Assembly (NCBI GenBank): GCA_036023115.1
Contig: JAYKKT010000091.1
Span: 28,524,001-28,588,000 of the forward strand
From: Brasenia schreberi
Taxonomy: Eukaryota; Streptophyta; Magnoliopsida; Nymphaeales; Cabombaceae
Direction of reading: 5' to 3'
DNA length: 64,000 nucleotides
In this document: positions 36,387 through 47,149 of the stretch, piece by piece
How the letters are laid out: every line of letters starts with the position of its first letter
How positions within the stretch are numbered: position 1 is the first letter of the stretch
Notes under the pieces: model-generated
Databases searched by the model: none
Seen by the model: only the letters and a program-made list of their open reading frames with translations
Told to the model about the DNA's origin: nothing
Made by a program: the position numbers and the translations under genes

Positions 36387-37449
36387 CTCTTGACTCTTGG
36401 TTACCATAGGTTCACTCAATCCACTAACACGTTTGTAAATGGGATGATTTTGCACCTACATAAACAGATCGGTATACCTTTAAATAAACCAACCACCTTA
36501 TTCTTTAAGTCCTCCCACTTCTTGCTCCAATGAGACCGTTTCACGGGTACAACTACAATGTCCATTTTGTCGCTCTTTTCCACATTCAATGACATGTTGC
36601 ATACGATTTCTTTTGCTTGGGCTACCCTTCAGCTCATCTTTTATGACCTCGTATCCCTTCTTTGCCAAGTCCACGAATTTGGCTTCCCTCAGCTTTCCAA
36701 TGGCAATAGTAACCTTGGGTGATGCAGAGGAAACATTCTGCTTTAACTTAGTAAAGAATGTCTCTGAGGTACCAGCTGCTTCTTGATTAGAGTTGGCCTC
36801 TCGAGTTGAATGTTGCTCGTTTCCAAATGTTGCATTGCTACTATCATCTGCAGTGATATTTGGTTTATTTGAAGTACAACTTTCTTCTTCCTTTCCAAAA
36901 CCAAATGTTTCCTTGACCTACATCACATGATGAATGACAACACATTAGCCAACTTGCAAAACCCCGCTCTATCAATTGGACAGTCAAATTATAAAGGACA
37001 CCTCTTCCTTAGAGGCTGAGATCTTCTCTTTTACGCTTGCCGAAACCTAAAGAATAAAATAGAACAAGAAAAGTGAATCTCAAAATAATGGAACGTTATA
37101 TCATAACCTTAATTTGTAGTTAATCTTACATAAACATATAAAAATCAAAGGAGGTCAAATAAGATAATGATTATGGCATGCTGTCAACCACATCTATTTC
37201 TCCCCTAAAAATGGCAACTAAAAAGAACCAACATCAAGCACCATCCACTTGATTTAGCTTCCGTCCGAGCAACATAATCTTGATGAAATGACTTCTAGCA
37301 TCTCACCTTTGTTGCAGTAGCTTCAGCTTCAATCCAAGCACCATCCACTCGCTTGTACAGTTGCTCGGTTGTCTACTTTGTTCTGCATTTTGATAGTTCA
37401 ACATCTCTCCAAAATCAGGCCTCCTTTGAAGCTGCTCGGTTGCTTGCTT
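36387..37449 (-). pseudogene. TIM44: captured fragment of TIM44 (mitochondrial import motor subunit)
   Basis: On the minus strand, four exons of a plant TIM44 homologue can be read with splice sites. 37307-37384: EQLYKRVDGAWIEAEATATK, with an in-frame TAG upstream where the family has Q. 37002-37046: VSASVKEKISASKEE. 36497-36917: starts VKETFGFGKEEE, then SPKVTIAIGKLREAKFVDLA, KKGYEVIKDELKG and, after a one-base shift near 36565, WSKKWEDLKNK. 36387-36455: HPIYKRVSGLSEPMVTKSQE. Donors and acceptors are GT/AG, so this came from genomic DNA rather than mRNA. A partial repeat of the first exon (KQATEQLQRR) lies at 37419-37449. The last intron is only 41 bp, too short for plants. TIM44 tethers mtHsp70 to the TIM23 channel; this piece lacks the presequence and the C-terminal TIM44 domain, so it is non-functional as such. 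Confidence 0.88.
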
Positions 37450-37640
37450 TATAATGATTTAGAGATCCATCAACATTTGTTTTATGGGTTTTACGTGTAG
37501 AATTTGCTCTTTGTATCTTATGATGTAGAAAGTCCAACAATATATTCACTTCAGCCTAGTGTTATTTATTTAATATTTTATTTCTTATATAAGGTTCGAA
37601 AACTCAAGCTGAGTAGTTATTCTTATTTTTTGTAGTGAGT

Positions 37641-40266
37641 ATGAAATCATCAACAAGTGCAGCTGCTTGTCCTCTAAGTAAAGGTGGCAGTTATGGCACC
37701 GACACTAGTAATGCAATTGGTAATCGGTTTTCTAGTCCAGCATACAACTACAGACCCCTAGCTTCTAAGGATCCAGGATGGAATTGGGGTTTAACAAAAT
37801 CTAAGATAGATAATATGTCAGTATTTTATACATTATGTGGTCATGTTTCTACCAGCGAAATAACAAGATACAAAGACCATTTAATGGAAAGAAACGAAAA
37901 TGTGGCAGTTTGCAAGAATACAACCGAAGAAATAAAGAAAACAATTTATGATTATGTGCACAATACATCTAAGAAGAAGGCCGAAAAGATTTCATTTCCA
38001 TATCGAGGAGAAGTTTCTAGTATGGAAGGTAACATAGTGACAAGCACCCAATGTTCATCATCTTTATCATCATTTGGCTCACGACCATCGCTTCCGAAGG
38101 GACACATGGATTCATTTATGCGTTCATCGCCAGACTCACTACGACAAGCTACATTAGAAAATCGATATAAGAAAGAAGAAAGAGAACGAGTATGCATATC
38201 CATTATGCAGATGGATGTATCAAAATGGAATCCCTTTTAATGTTGTGAAATCCCCTAGCTTTAAAGCGATGGTAAATAATATAAGGCAGTTTGGACCTGG
38301 AATGAAGGTTCCATCATACCATGAAGTAAGGGAAACATTCTTGGAGAAGAAAGTAGGAAGAGTAAGAGAGTTTACAAATGGATTTAGAAAGCATTGTGCT
38401 ACTTATGGATGTTCTATTATGTCAGATGGATGGACAGATAGAAAACAGAGAACACTAATAAATTTTTTAGTGCATTGTCCTCAAGGTACAGTTTTTCTTA
38501 AGTCCATTGATGCATCCCATGAAGTAAAGGATGCAAATAAATTGTATACATTGTTAAAAGAAGTAATCTTAGAGGTTGGAGAGAAGAATGTTGTGCAGGT
38601 GGTTACAGATAACGCAACAAATTATGTTGCAGCTGGTAGAATGTTGATGGCTGAATTTAATCATTTGTTTTGGACACCATGTGCTGCACATTGTATAGAT
38701 TTGATGCTTGAAGATATTGGAGAGACAAAAAAACTAAAAGGGATCTTCAGCAGGGAAAAGAAGCTAGTGACATTTATGTATGCTCATGGTCAGATATTGC
38801 ATATGACGAGACATTTTACAGGAAGAAAAAACACACATAGACCGGCTGTGACCCATTTTGCTACTAGATTCTTAACTCTGAACAGTTTGTGGCAGTCAAA
38901 AGAAGCTCTAAGATCGATGGTTATTTCTGAACAATGGGAGAAATGCCCTTTATCAGATAGTATTGAAAGAAAGCAATCTAAGGCAATAATTTTGCAACTT
39001 AGATTTTGGAAGGACATTAGTTTTTCACTTAGAGCAATGAGTCCTTTGGTAGATGTTTTACGTATGGTCGACAGTGATGAAAAACCAGTCATGGGCTACA
39101 TCTATGAGAAGATGGATCGTGTAAAGGAGCAAATAAAGGTGCGTAAATATTTCAATTTTATGTGTTATTTGTTAATCTTTACTTATTAATCTTATAAATT
39201 AATAACATTTCACTTCTTGTTTTATAGGTTAATATGAAAAACAAAAAAGAGTTGTATGCTTTTATTTGGGAGATCGTAGACAAAAGATAGGACAGGTAAA
39301 TGCATAAGTCATTACATATTGTTGCATTGTATCTGAATCCAGGGTTGTATTATGATTATGATGGGATAGAATCTAATGTTGAGATTAAAGGTGGTTTATT
39401 GCAGGTTATAACTATACTTACGAAGTAAGGAAGAACAATAACAAGTGAGTCATCAACTTATAAGTTATTGAAGTGCATCAAGTTGTTTTGGACTAGAATT
39501 AGCTATAAGTTCGAGGAAAACATCTGCACCAGGTAATTAATTCAAGCAACTTTGCTTTCTTAATTATTTCATTATTAAGATATGATTTAAGATTTTTTAA
39601 TATGATTAACTTATTGTTTACACATGATTTTTAACTTTTTGTAATAGTTGAATGGTGGATGACATTTGGTTATGGATGCCCTGAATTGCAAAGTTTTGCT
39701 ATACGGGTTTTGAGCCTTACTTGTAGTGCTACCCCATGTAAGCACAACTGGAGTACCTTTAAAATGGTAAGAAATTAAGAATTATACTTTTTATTTACAT
39801 TATAAATAAATGAAAGTTTTTTTATTGAGTTAACAACTTACCTAAATTCTTTCTCTTATCTTAGATTCATACGAAGAAAAGAAATACATTATTGCATCAA
39901 AAGCTTAACGATTTAGCTTTTGTGCAATATAACGAAAAGCTCTGAAGAAGGTACGAAGAGAGGAAATCTAATAGAGCAAATTTTGACCCTATCATGTTGG
40001 CATCGATTGAAGATCACGATGAATATCCTACTGATGATGAGTTCGTATGTGACGATGATTTCCTTACTTGGCAAAATGTCGATATGGCATTCGAAGCATC
40101 AAGAGCGGGTGCTACTGCTGTTTATACAAGGTCGAGGACACGAAAGCGACAAAGAAGGCAAAGCAAAGGGAAGGATAAGATGCCTATGGAAGATGAAGAA
40201 TTTAATTTAGAAGAAACAGAGGAAGAGGAAATAGAAGAATATGGATCTTTTTCTGAAAATGAGTGA
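37641..40266 (+). pseudogene. hAT transposase (BED / DUF659 / dimerisation), broken
   Basis: The ATG at 37641 follows a TTTTTTGTAG acceptor; the upstream GTG is not a likely start. Domains: BED-like finger (DPGWNWGL, then ITRYKDHL and a final Cys; the first zinc Cys is replaced); DUF659-type core from 38215 with CSIMSDGWTDRKQRTLINFL, ENVVQVVTDNATNYVAAGRM-like sequence (one N shifted from the usual EKNVVQ) and TPCAAHCIDLMLEDIG; intron 39139-39227; hAT dimerisation region PELQSFAIRVLSLTCSA and NWSTF (39649-39768); then an acidic tail ending at 40266. Defects: a one-base insertion near 38204 separating the first two frames, TAG at 39288, further stops and a frame slip near 39297, and TGA at 39943. 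It would otherwise be close to full length. Confidence 0.9.
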
Positions 40267-40609
40267 ACATGACCTAAACAATTAAGTGTGATTGTAAATT
40301 TGTAATTGAATTTTGATGGATGTTATGTACTTTTTGAATTAGCTTATTGGCCTTTATGTACTTTTAATGGATGCATAACATTATGTTCAATCTTTAAAGA
40401 TGCTTTCTAAGGCTACCTTCCTTGCTTTATTGCAAATTGTTGTTCAATGAAATTGTCATTGTCTTTGATTAGTGGGTAAATATGATCAAAGTAATGTAAT
40501 ATGTTATCTATAGTTATCGTGTTGTTTATAAATTGATGACACATTCGTTATCTTGTGATGTAGGTGATCATCGAGTGGACATGGTTAATATAAAGTTTAG
40601 ATATTAAAG

Positions 40610-40935
40610 ATAAAAAGAAAGGCAAAAGAAGATCATGAACTCCTATCACCAACATGTTCAATAGGTAAAACTTCAAATAATGAGATATTAAGGCAATAGC
40701 ACTTAGATATATCAAAGGCACACGAGATTCCCAAATGTTCTTGAATTTGTTGGATATACCGATACAGTGCATTCCATATGCTATCCAATAAATTGAAGAA
40801 CATTAGGGAATCTCATGTGCCTTTGATATGTCTATGCAAGTGATATTGTCTTAATATCTCATTATTTGAAGTTTTACCTATTGAACATGTTAGTGATAAG
40901 AGTTTCTGATCTTTTGCCTTTCCTTTTTACTTTAA
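40610..40935. repeat. inverted repeat in the hAT 3' region
   Basis: AATGAGATATTAAGGCAATA at about 40678 is matched in reverse near 40850 (TGTCTTAATATCTCATTA). ATCAAAGGCACACGAGATTC at 40710 is matched by GAATCTCATGTGCCTTTGAT near 40810. The arms are about 150 bp and could form a long hairpin. Confidence 0.8.
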
Positions 40936-41249
40936 TGTCTGAACTTTCATGCACTTTGACTGGAGATGAGGCATACTACAAATAATATGGGCTAAAAGGT
41001 ACGTGACATTCCTCCTTTACTACTTTTTTCTATTCATTAGTGAGTGTTTTGCTCGTTCATTTATTAAAGAACTGATTATGTTTCTTGATATTACTTAGAA
41101 GTTAGAAAACGTATTATATATATATATATATATAATTTTTTAATCATAAATAAAAGTGTACCGCTAAATCCGCTATATCCCCGCTACCGCTATATCAGGG
41201 TCAACCGCTAACAACCCGCTAACCGCTATTGATAACTAAGGTATGACCA

Positions 41250-42074
41250 ATAGTACTATGAATCAAATGGTTGTATGCCAATTTTACTCATGGAAGAAAC
41301 CCCTTTCATGTTCTAATGTCCTAATGTTCTTGAGAAACATGGCACAAAGAAGAGCAATAAGTGTACGGTTTACAACCTCGGTTTTTCTATCTGTTTATGG
41401 GTGGTAAGTAGTGCTAAATAACAATTTGGTCCCAAGGTACTTCCAAAGGGTCTTCCAAAAGTATTTGGAGAACTTGGAATCTTGATTTGATACAATACTC
41501 CTTGGTACTCCATAAAGACGAATGACCTCTTTAAAAAAGAGATCGGCCACATGTATTGCATCATCTGTCTTCTGATAAGCTATGAAGTGTGCTATCTTAG
41601 AGAACCAATCAACGACGACGAAGATAAAATCTTTGTCATGGGCAGTTCAAGGCAACCCAAAGATGAAATCAATGCTAATGGGGAGAATAGCTAGTTAGGA
41701 ATGGGAAGTGGTTTGTATAAGTCGTGCATGATCGCCTTATGGTATTTGGACTTCTTGCATGCTATGCATCGCTCCACGATCTTGTGCAAATCTTTCCTAA
41801 GACTTAGCCAAAAGAAGTGCTCTTGAAGAGTCTCTAGAGTCTTTTTTCCAAAATGATCAACAAGAACTCCACTAATTGTCTCACGAATAAGCAATTCTCG
41901 AATGAATCCACGAGGTATATAAAGTCTCCCATAGCAAAAAAGGAAGTCATCTTGCATGAAATAACTCGCATATGTCTTCTCTTGAGCTAGGTAGGAAGTG
42001 AAATATGGGCCTTGTGCATAGAGCTCCTTGCAAAACTCGAAACACAAAAGCTTAACACTAAGTACAAAAGGCAA
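41250..42074 (-). pseudogene. gypsy integrase, interrupted by hAT
   Basis: The H2C2 zinc-binding part is at 41700-41870 (VDHFGKKTLETLQEHFFW and VERCIACKKSKYHK). The catalytic core is at about 41380-41690 ([20 protein letters not shown], then [20 protein letters not shown]), with the usual D of S-D-R-D changed. The frame then runs into the hAT target site. Integrase inserts the retrotransposon cDNA; this copy is dead. Confidence 0.85.
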
Positions 42075-42164
42075 AGTATACCTTCGAGAAAGGGCATCGA
42101 CTACAGTGTTGGTGCTTCCTCTCTTATACTTTATAAGAGAGACATGCCTCTTGTCAAGCTTTTC

Positions 42165-42509
42165 TTAACTTTGAATATACCAAAGTGCTTCATGATCAGT
42201 GTGGATGACAAACTCTTTTGGTAATCGGTAATGTTGCCATGTTTGGAATGCTCTAATCAAGATATGAAATTCCTTGTCATATGTAGAATAATTCAAAAAC
42301 ACACCTTTCAACTTCACACTAAAATAGGTAATAGGCATGCCTTCCTCCATGAAAACAACTCTAATTCCAATTTCAGATGCATCACACTCCACTTCAAATG
42401 TCTTATTCAAGTCGGGAAGAGCAAGGATAAGTGTTGAACATACGTGCTCCTTGATCCTTGATGGTCTCGAAACTTTTTCAAGCAGCAAGCCCCAAATGGA
42501 ACCCTTCAC
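42165..42509 (-). pseudogene. gypsy RNase H domain
   Basis: 114 residues open, with [20 protein letters not shown] (first catalytic D in the CDAS motif), [18 protein letters not shown] (catalytic E) and HTDHEAL (catalytic D): the tether/RNase H region of plant gypsy pol. Confidence 0.85.
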
Positions 42510-42621
42510 TCTTCTTAATGAGATTAGTCAGCGAGGTCATAATAGTACTGAAATCCTTCATAAAGCGTCGGTAGGAGGCCAAGCCATGAAAACTATGTAC
42601 ATCACTAAACTTGGTGGGAAT

Positions 42622-43178
42622 CTACCACTCTTGAATGACTTGAATCTTCTCGAGGTCAACCTCCAATCCACGAGAGGACACAATAAAAGTAAAAAATACA
42701 ACATGATTGGTATAAAAATGATACTTCTTTAAATTGGCATAGAGTTTTTGTTCCTGTAGGACTTCAAAAACACAATGGAGTTGTCCTACGTGCTCTTCAA
42801 TGCCATGACTATACACAAGAATATCATTAAAGTAAACCACAATGGATTTTCCAATGACCATCCTAAAAATATGAGTCATGAGATGCATAAAGGTACTAGG
42901 AGCAATCGTGAGACCAAAAGACATAACAAGCCACTCATATAGACCAAACTTGATTTTGATGGCGGTCTTCAATTCGTCTCCTACTCTCATGCGGATTTGA
43001 TGATACCCACTTTTAAGTCAACCTTAGAAAAGATAGAAGCACCATGTAATTCATCCAACATGTCATCAAAATGAGGAATAGGATACCGGTATTTAATTGT
43101 AATCTTATTGATGACTTTGTTGTCCACACATTTGCATCGTCTTATCCTTCTTTGGTACCAAAAGTGTCGGTACCTCAT
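42622..43178 (-). pseudogene. gypsy reverse transcriptase
   Basis: Two frames. 42987-43178 has [20 protein letters not shown] and FSKVDLK (first catalytic D). 42622-42990 has [28 protein letters not shown] and YFNDILVY, where the usual F/Y-x-D-D active site has become F-N-D, removing one catalytic aspartate. A frame break lies between them near 42990. Confidence 0.88.
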
Positions 43179-44250
43179 AGGGGCTCATGGACTCCGCCAC
43201 TACTCCTTGGCTAAGACTTGTCGTCGTAGTTACTTGGCTTCTTCGAGCGTACAACACTAGGTTGTTCAATTAGGTAAGGGAGCTCTGAGAATAAGATTAA
43301 TTTGATGTTTAATTCTTCAAAACAGGAGACAGTTGATAGGAAGTTCTTTAGGAAAAACATCTATAAATTCATTAAGTAATGCTTGAACCGATTTAGGCAA
43401 GGGGTAGTGGAGTCGACTAGGGTTGCTTGGGTTACTAAGAGGAAAAAGAGTAGTGGTGCAACACAATTTTAAAGGCTTGGGAGTGAGAAATGAAAGGCTT
43501 TTTTTGGGACCTTTTGGTCTTCAAAGGAGGGAAATTTGAAGTTGGGGGGACTAGGGCTAAGAGGTATAAAGACAATATTCTTTCCTTAGTGGAAGAAAGA
43601 ATAAGTATTTCAGAAACCATCGTGACTAGCTTTTCGATCAAATCGCCACGAACGATCCAAGAGTAAATGACAATTTTCCATCAAAATTACATCACAAATG
43701 ATTTCATCCTTATAGTTGTTACCAAGAGAGATTAATTCTAACTTGGTTGTTCACATGGTTTGCTCTTTCAGAATTCCACGTTGCATCTCATTATCAAGTT
43801 CTCGAAGTCCTTGATGTAATCCTCAACACTCATGGATCCTTATTGAAGACCTCAAAGACGTATATAGAGTTCTTGTTAGTAGTATTCTGGCACGAATCTT
43901 CATATCATCCCCCTCCTCATGACCTGTCAAGTACGAATCTTGGGTTCATCATAACGCTTTCTCCATTCTTTAAGCTTTATCCACCATACACTAGCATAAT
44001 CGGTGAACTCCAATGCCGCTACTTGTACCTTCATTGGTTTTGAATAATCATAATATCCAAAACCTTTTTGATCTTATGAATCCAATCAAGGAATTCTTTC
44101 GAAGAGCTTTCACCTTTAAAAGATGGAATTGGTATCTAGGAGTGGATGATCTTGTGAAAGGAATGAGGGTGCTTCTCCCTCGGGTTACAGGAAGGTCTCG
44201 TAAGGAGGAAAATGCCCTTATCGAATAGAAGTGGGTGCAGGTGCCCATGA

Positions 44251-45120
44251 GATGCTAAGGCTACACACTTTGCGTTGAAGTGCTTCAACCCGACGTCAAG
44301 AGATAGGATTTAAGCTTCATTAAAGGTAAGACCACGTCGAACTTCAATTGACGGTTTATCATGGTTAAGGGGCAAGTGTAATTAGTGAGATTGGCTAGAA
44401 CCAACCATAGGGGGACTGAATGAGAGTTCTAGACGTGCCAGTAGAAACTTACCAAATAAGGTAAATCCTTCCTGTAATAATAATTGTTATGGAGATCTAG
44501 AACTCTAATTGAGTTGAAAATTGGGAAAAGGTTACCAATATGTCTTTAAATGACAAAATATTTCAGCCCAAATAGATGAGCCAATAAGTATAAATAACTT
44601 TTGCAATTCGATAAGATACATAAAATTTCTGCTAGAGCTTAGAGTTCGAACATCAATCAAAGAAAGTGTTACAAGAAAGTCGATCGATTAGCGAGTACTA
44701 CGCAGAACTTATAAACTCATGAAGATTAACCTCATTGTTTCAAAAACAAAAATCTAGAATTAGAGCAAAAAAAAAGTATTTGATATATTGTGGAAGAGTC
44801 TCTAGTGACTTTGAGAATGTAAAGGTGAACATCCTTAACAAAAAAATTTGTATCTATGGGTGTAGTTTATTCGTTACTCTGATATAAGAGGAAGATAAAG
44901 AATTTAGAGAAAAAGGAAGTACAAACATGAGACAAAACAATTTTTACGAGCCTTAGACAACATGAAAACAACAGAAGAGGGGGTGCATCTATGAGTGGTC
45001 GTGGATGTGGGATCCTCACAACCTGATGATAAAGACATTAAAATGCTCCCATTGTGGGAAGTAAGACATACTAAAGAGCTTATCATGCAAATACCTCAAA
45101 TGTAGAAAATAATATGCTTT
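44251..45120. other. transition between gypsy and copia remnants
   Basis: No domain assigned. It may contain degraded gag or LTR sequence of either neighbour. I looked for a copy of the copia LTR at 48418 here and did not see one. Confidence 0.4.
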
Positions 45121-45520
45121 TCCAAATATCGAAGAGACTAGATGACCTGGGTAAATCTAGAGAGGGATAGGAGTTCACTTCCACTTTCGACCTATAAGTT
45201 TTATTGGTGCATGCATCATGCTTTATTGCTAGAAACTCTCCTGGTTTGTCTTCTTATACTTCTTGAAATTATGATTCAAAAGCTACCCATCATATGGTTG
45301 GTAATAAATATATATTAAATTCTTATAAATGTATATGATTCCCATATTCACTTCCAAAGCAAAGAGAAAGTGAAGACAACAATTAACAATCTCCCTTCAA
45401 TCTTATGTGTCCCCAAATTTCCTACCAACCTTTTATGTGTTCGTGCTATTACTAAAGAATTAAATTGCCTACTTACATTTGATGAGAATTGTTGTCTATT
45501 TCAAAATCGGAGGATAGGGA

Positions 45521-46035
45521 GGATCCTTTAGCATGGTAAAGAAAAAGGTGGACCATATATTTTGGATGAAATTTCATCATGAGTGACAATAAATAAAGGG
45601 ATCGTAGATGCAAGTATCAAAGAAATCAAAATATGACATCAAAGACTTTGTCATCTTCCTGTGTCAAAGCTGAAGGGAGTAGTTCCTGATTTGAGTTTAG
45701 ATTTTCGTAATTTGTTTCTTGAGTGTGACACTTGTCACAAAGCCAAGCATCAGAGGGCTAGCTTTCCTAGTATTGAGGATCCTTTTAGCATGGTAAAGAA
45801 AAAGGTGGACCATATATTTTAGATGAAATTTCATCATGAGTGACAATAAATAAAGGGATCGAAGATGCAAGTATCAAAGAAATCAAAATATGACATCAAA
45901 GACTTTGTCATCTTCCTGTGTCAAAAGTGAAGGGAGTAGTTCCTGATTTGAGTTTAGATTTTCGTAATTTGTTTCTTGAGTGTGACACTTGTCACAAAGC
46001 CAAGCATCAAAGGGCTAGCTTTCCTAGTATTGAGT
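45521..46035 (+). repeat. 257-bp tandem duplication inside the copia element
   Basis: The block starting GCATGGTAAAGAAAAAGGTG at 45531 recurs at 45788 with only a few differences (for example TTTTGG against TTTTAG). Each copy contains the GAG-pre-integrase words CDTCHKAKHQRASFPSIE. A second, shorter duplication follows at about 46028-46125 (AAACTCATTTGAGCTT and AAACTCATTTGAACTT). Confidence 0.93.
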
Positions 46036-46079
46036 CCAGAAAAATAAACTCATTTGAGCTTATTTACTCAGATGTGTGG

Positions 46080-46650
46080 AGGACTCGATAAACTCATTTG
46101 AACTTGTTCATTCAGACGTGTGGAGATCGAGTCTTGTAGTTGCTATGTCTGGTACGAATTCACAATGGTTTACTTAATGAAAAACAAAAATGAAGTTTTC
46201 ACTATATTTCCTCTATTTCATAAGTTTATGGCAACTCAATTTCACTACTATGTTAAGTGTATTAGATCCGATAATAGTGAGCAATTCAGTACAACTCTCT
46301 TGAAACATTATTTCAAAAATATGGTTTTATCCATTAGACTACATGTGTGTACCACATTTTAGAGACGACTAAAACTTGTTAATCATAAATAATGCTCTCA
46401 AAGTTTTTTTAGAGATGCAGTTATGATGGCTATCTATCTTCTAAACAAAACTCTTTTATTTGTAATACAAGGGAGAATTTCACTTCAAGTACTCATGCCC
46501 GATAAGACATTGTTCAATATCTCTCTCACAATATTTAAGTGTATATGTTATGTTCACGATCACTCCAAAGATAGTGATAAATCGGATTCAAATGTCATAG
46601 TGTATCTTTCTTTGATATTCCTCCACACAAAAGAGGTATATCTGTTATAA
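46080..46650 (+). pseudogene. copia integrase
   Basis: Frames at 46120-46362 and 46423-46650 include YVKCIRSDNSEQFSTTLLKH, the decayed I-R-S-D-N-G-x-E-F block around the second catalytic D, and MMAIYLLNKTL, matching the usual A-x-Y-L-x-N-R-x-P. Stops separate the frames. Confidence 0.8.
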
Positions 46651-47149
46651 CATCAATAGGAGAGTACATGTGTCAATGGACGTAACTTTTTTGAAGAATC
46701 CACCTATTATCACAGTAAGAGAGAAAAACCACTCGTGGAGAATCAAGAGGTCTTCGTCATACCTATGAGTCATGGATTACAAGAAGAAAGTGAGAGAGTA
46801 AGGGAGAAAAGCCACCCACACATAATCAAGAGGTCTTTGTCATGCCTATCAATCCTGGGTTTAAAAGAAGAAAGTGATATTGAATCACAATAAAAAAAAG
46901 GGATGACACCAAATACTCAAAATAAGCGAGAATTGCAAGTGTATCGTAGAAGACACAAAAAATCATAAAGCCTACCATGCCCTAAGAAGAGGATCTCCCA
47001 TCCGATCTCCAGTTGAAATTCAAGCTTCGGAGAAAAACAACACATGGGATATTCTAAAGCTACCTCTCGAAAGAAAATCAGTGAAATGCAAGTAGGTCTA
47101 TACAATCAAGTATAGAGCTGATAGTAGTTGAGAGATATAAAGTACAGTC

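Larger units (their letters stand above)
35865..41248 (+). mobile_element. hAT transposon carrying a captured TIM44 fragment
   Basis: The 5368-bp element (35873-41240) has perfect 8-bp flanking duplications GTATGACC (35865-35872, 41241-41248). Ends: CTATGTTATCAATAGCG on the left and, reversed, CTTAGTTATCAATAGCG on the right. Subterminal repeats of CCGCTA/TAGCGG are dense at both ends. Order inside: GC-rich TATA-containing leader, antisense TIM44 fragment, then a BED/DUF659-type transposase on the plus strand that has one frameshift and several stops. The element interrupts a Ty3/gypsy integrase. The last 900 bp (40270-41160) are non-coding, with an inverted pair of about 150 bp each around 40610-40790 and 40780-40930. 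Confidence 0.93.
41249..44250 (-). mobile_element. Ty3/gypsy retrotransposon, main part (gag remnant, PR, RT, RH, IN)
   Basis: Minus-strand order from right to left: gag remnant about 43760-44250, protease-to-RT linker about 43620-43740 (MENCHLLLDRSWRFDRKA), RT, RNase H, integrase. No LTR is visible at either side, so the copy is truncated. It is cut at 41248/35873 by the hAT element and continues at 35622-35872. Stops and frameshifts are frequent. Confidence 0.88.

Noticed and set aside
36030..36455. 141-residue minus-strand frame over the hAT leader
   Set aside because: Only its first 23 or so codons after 36455 are TIM44 exon; the rest is the GC-rich leader read backwards.
37952..38203. 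Minus-strand frame under the hAT transposase
   Set aside because: Shadow of the transposase N-terminal exon.
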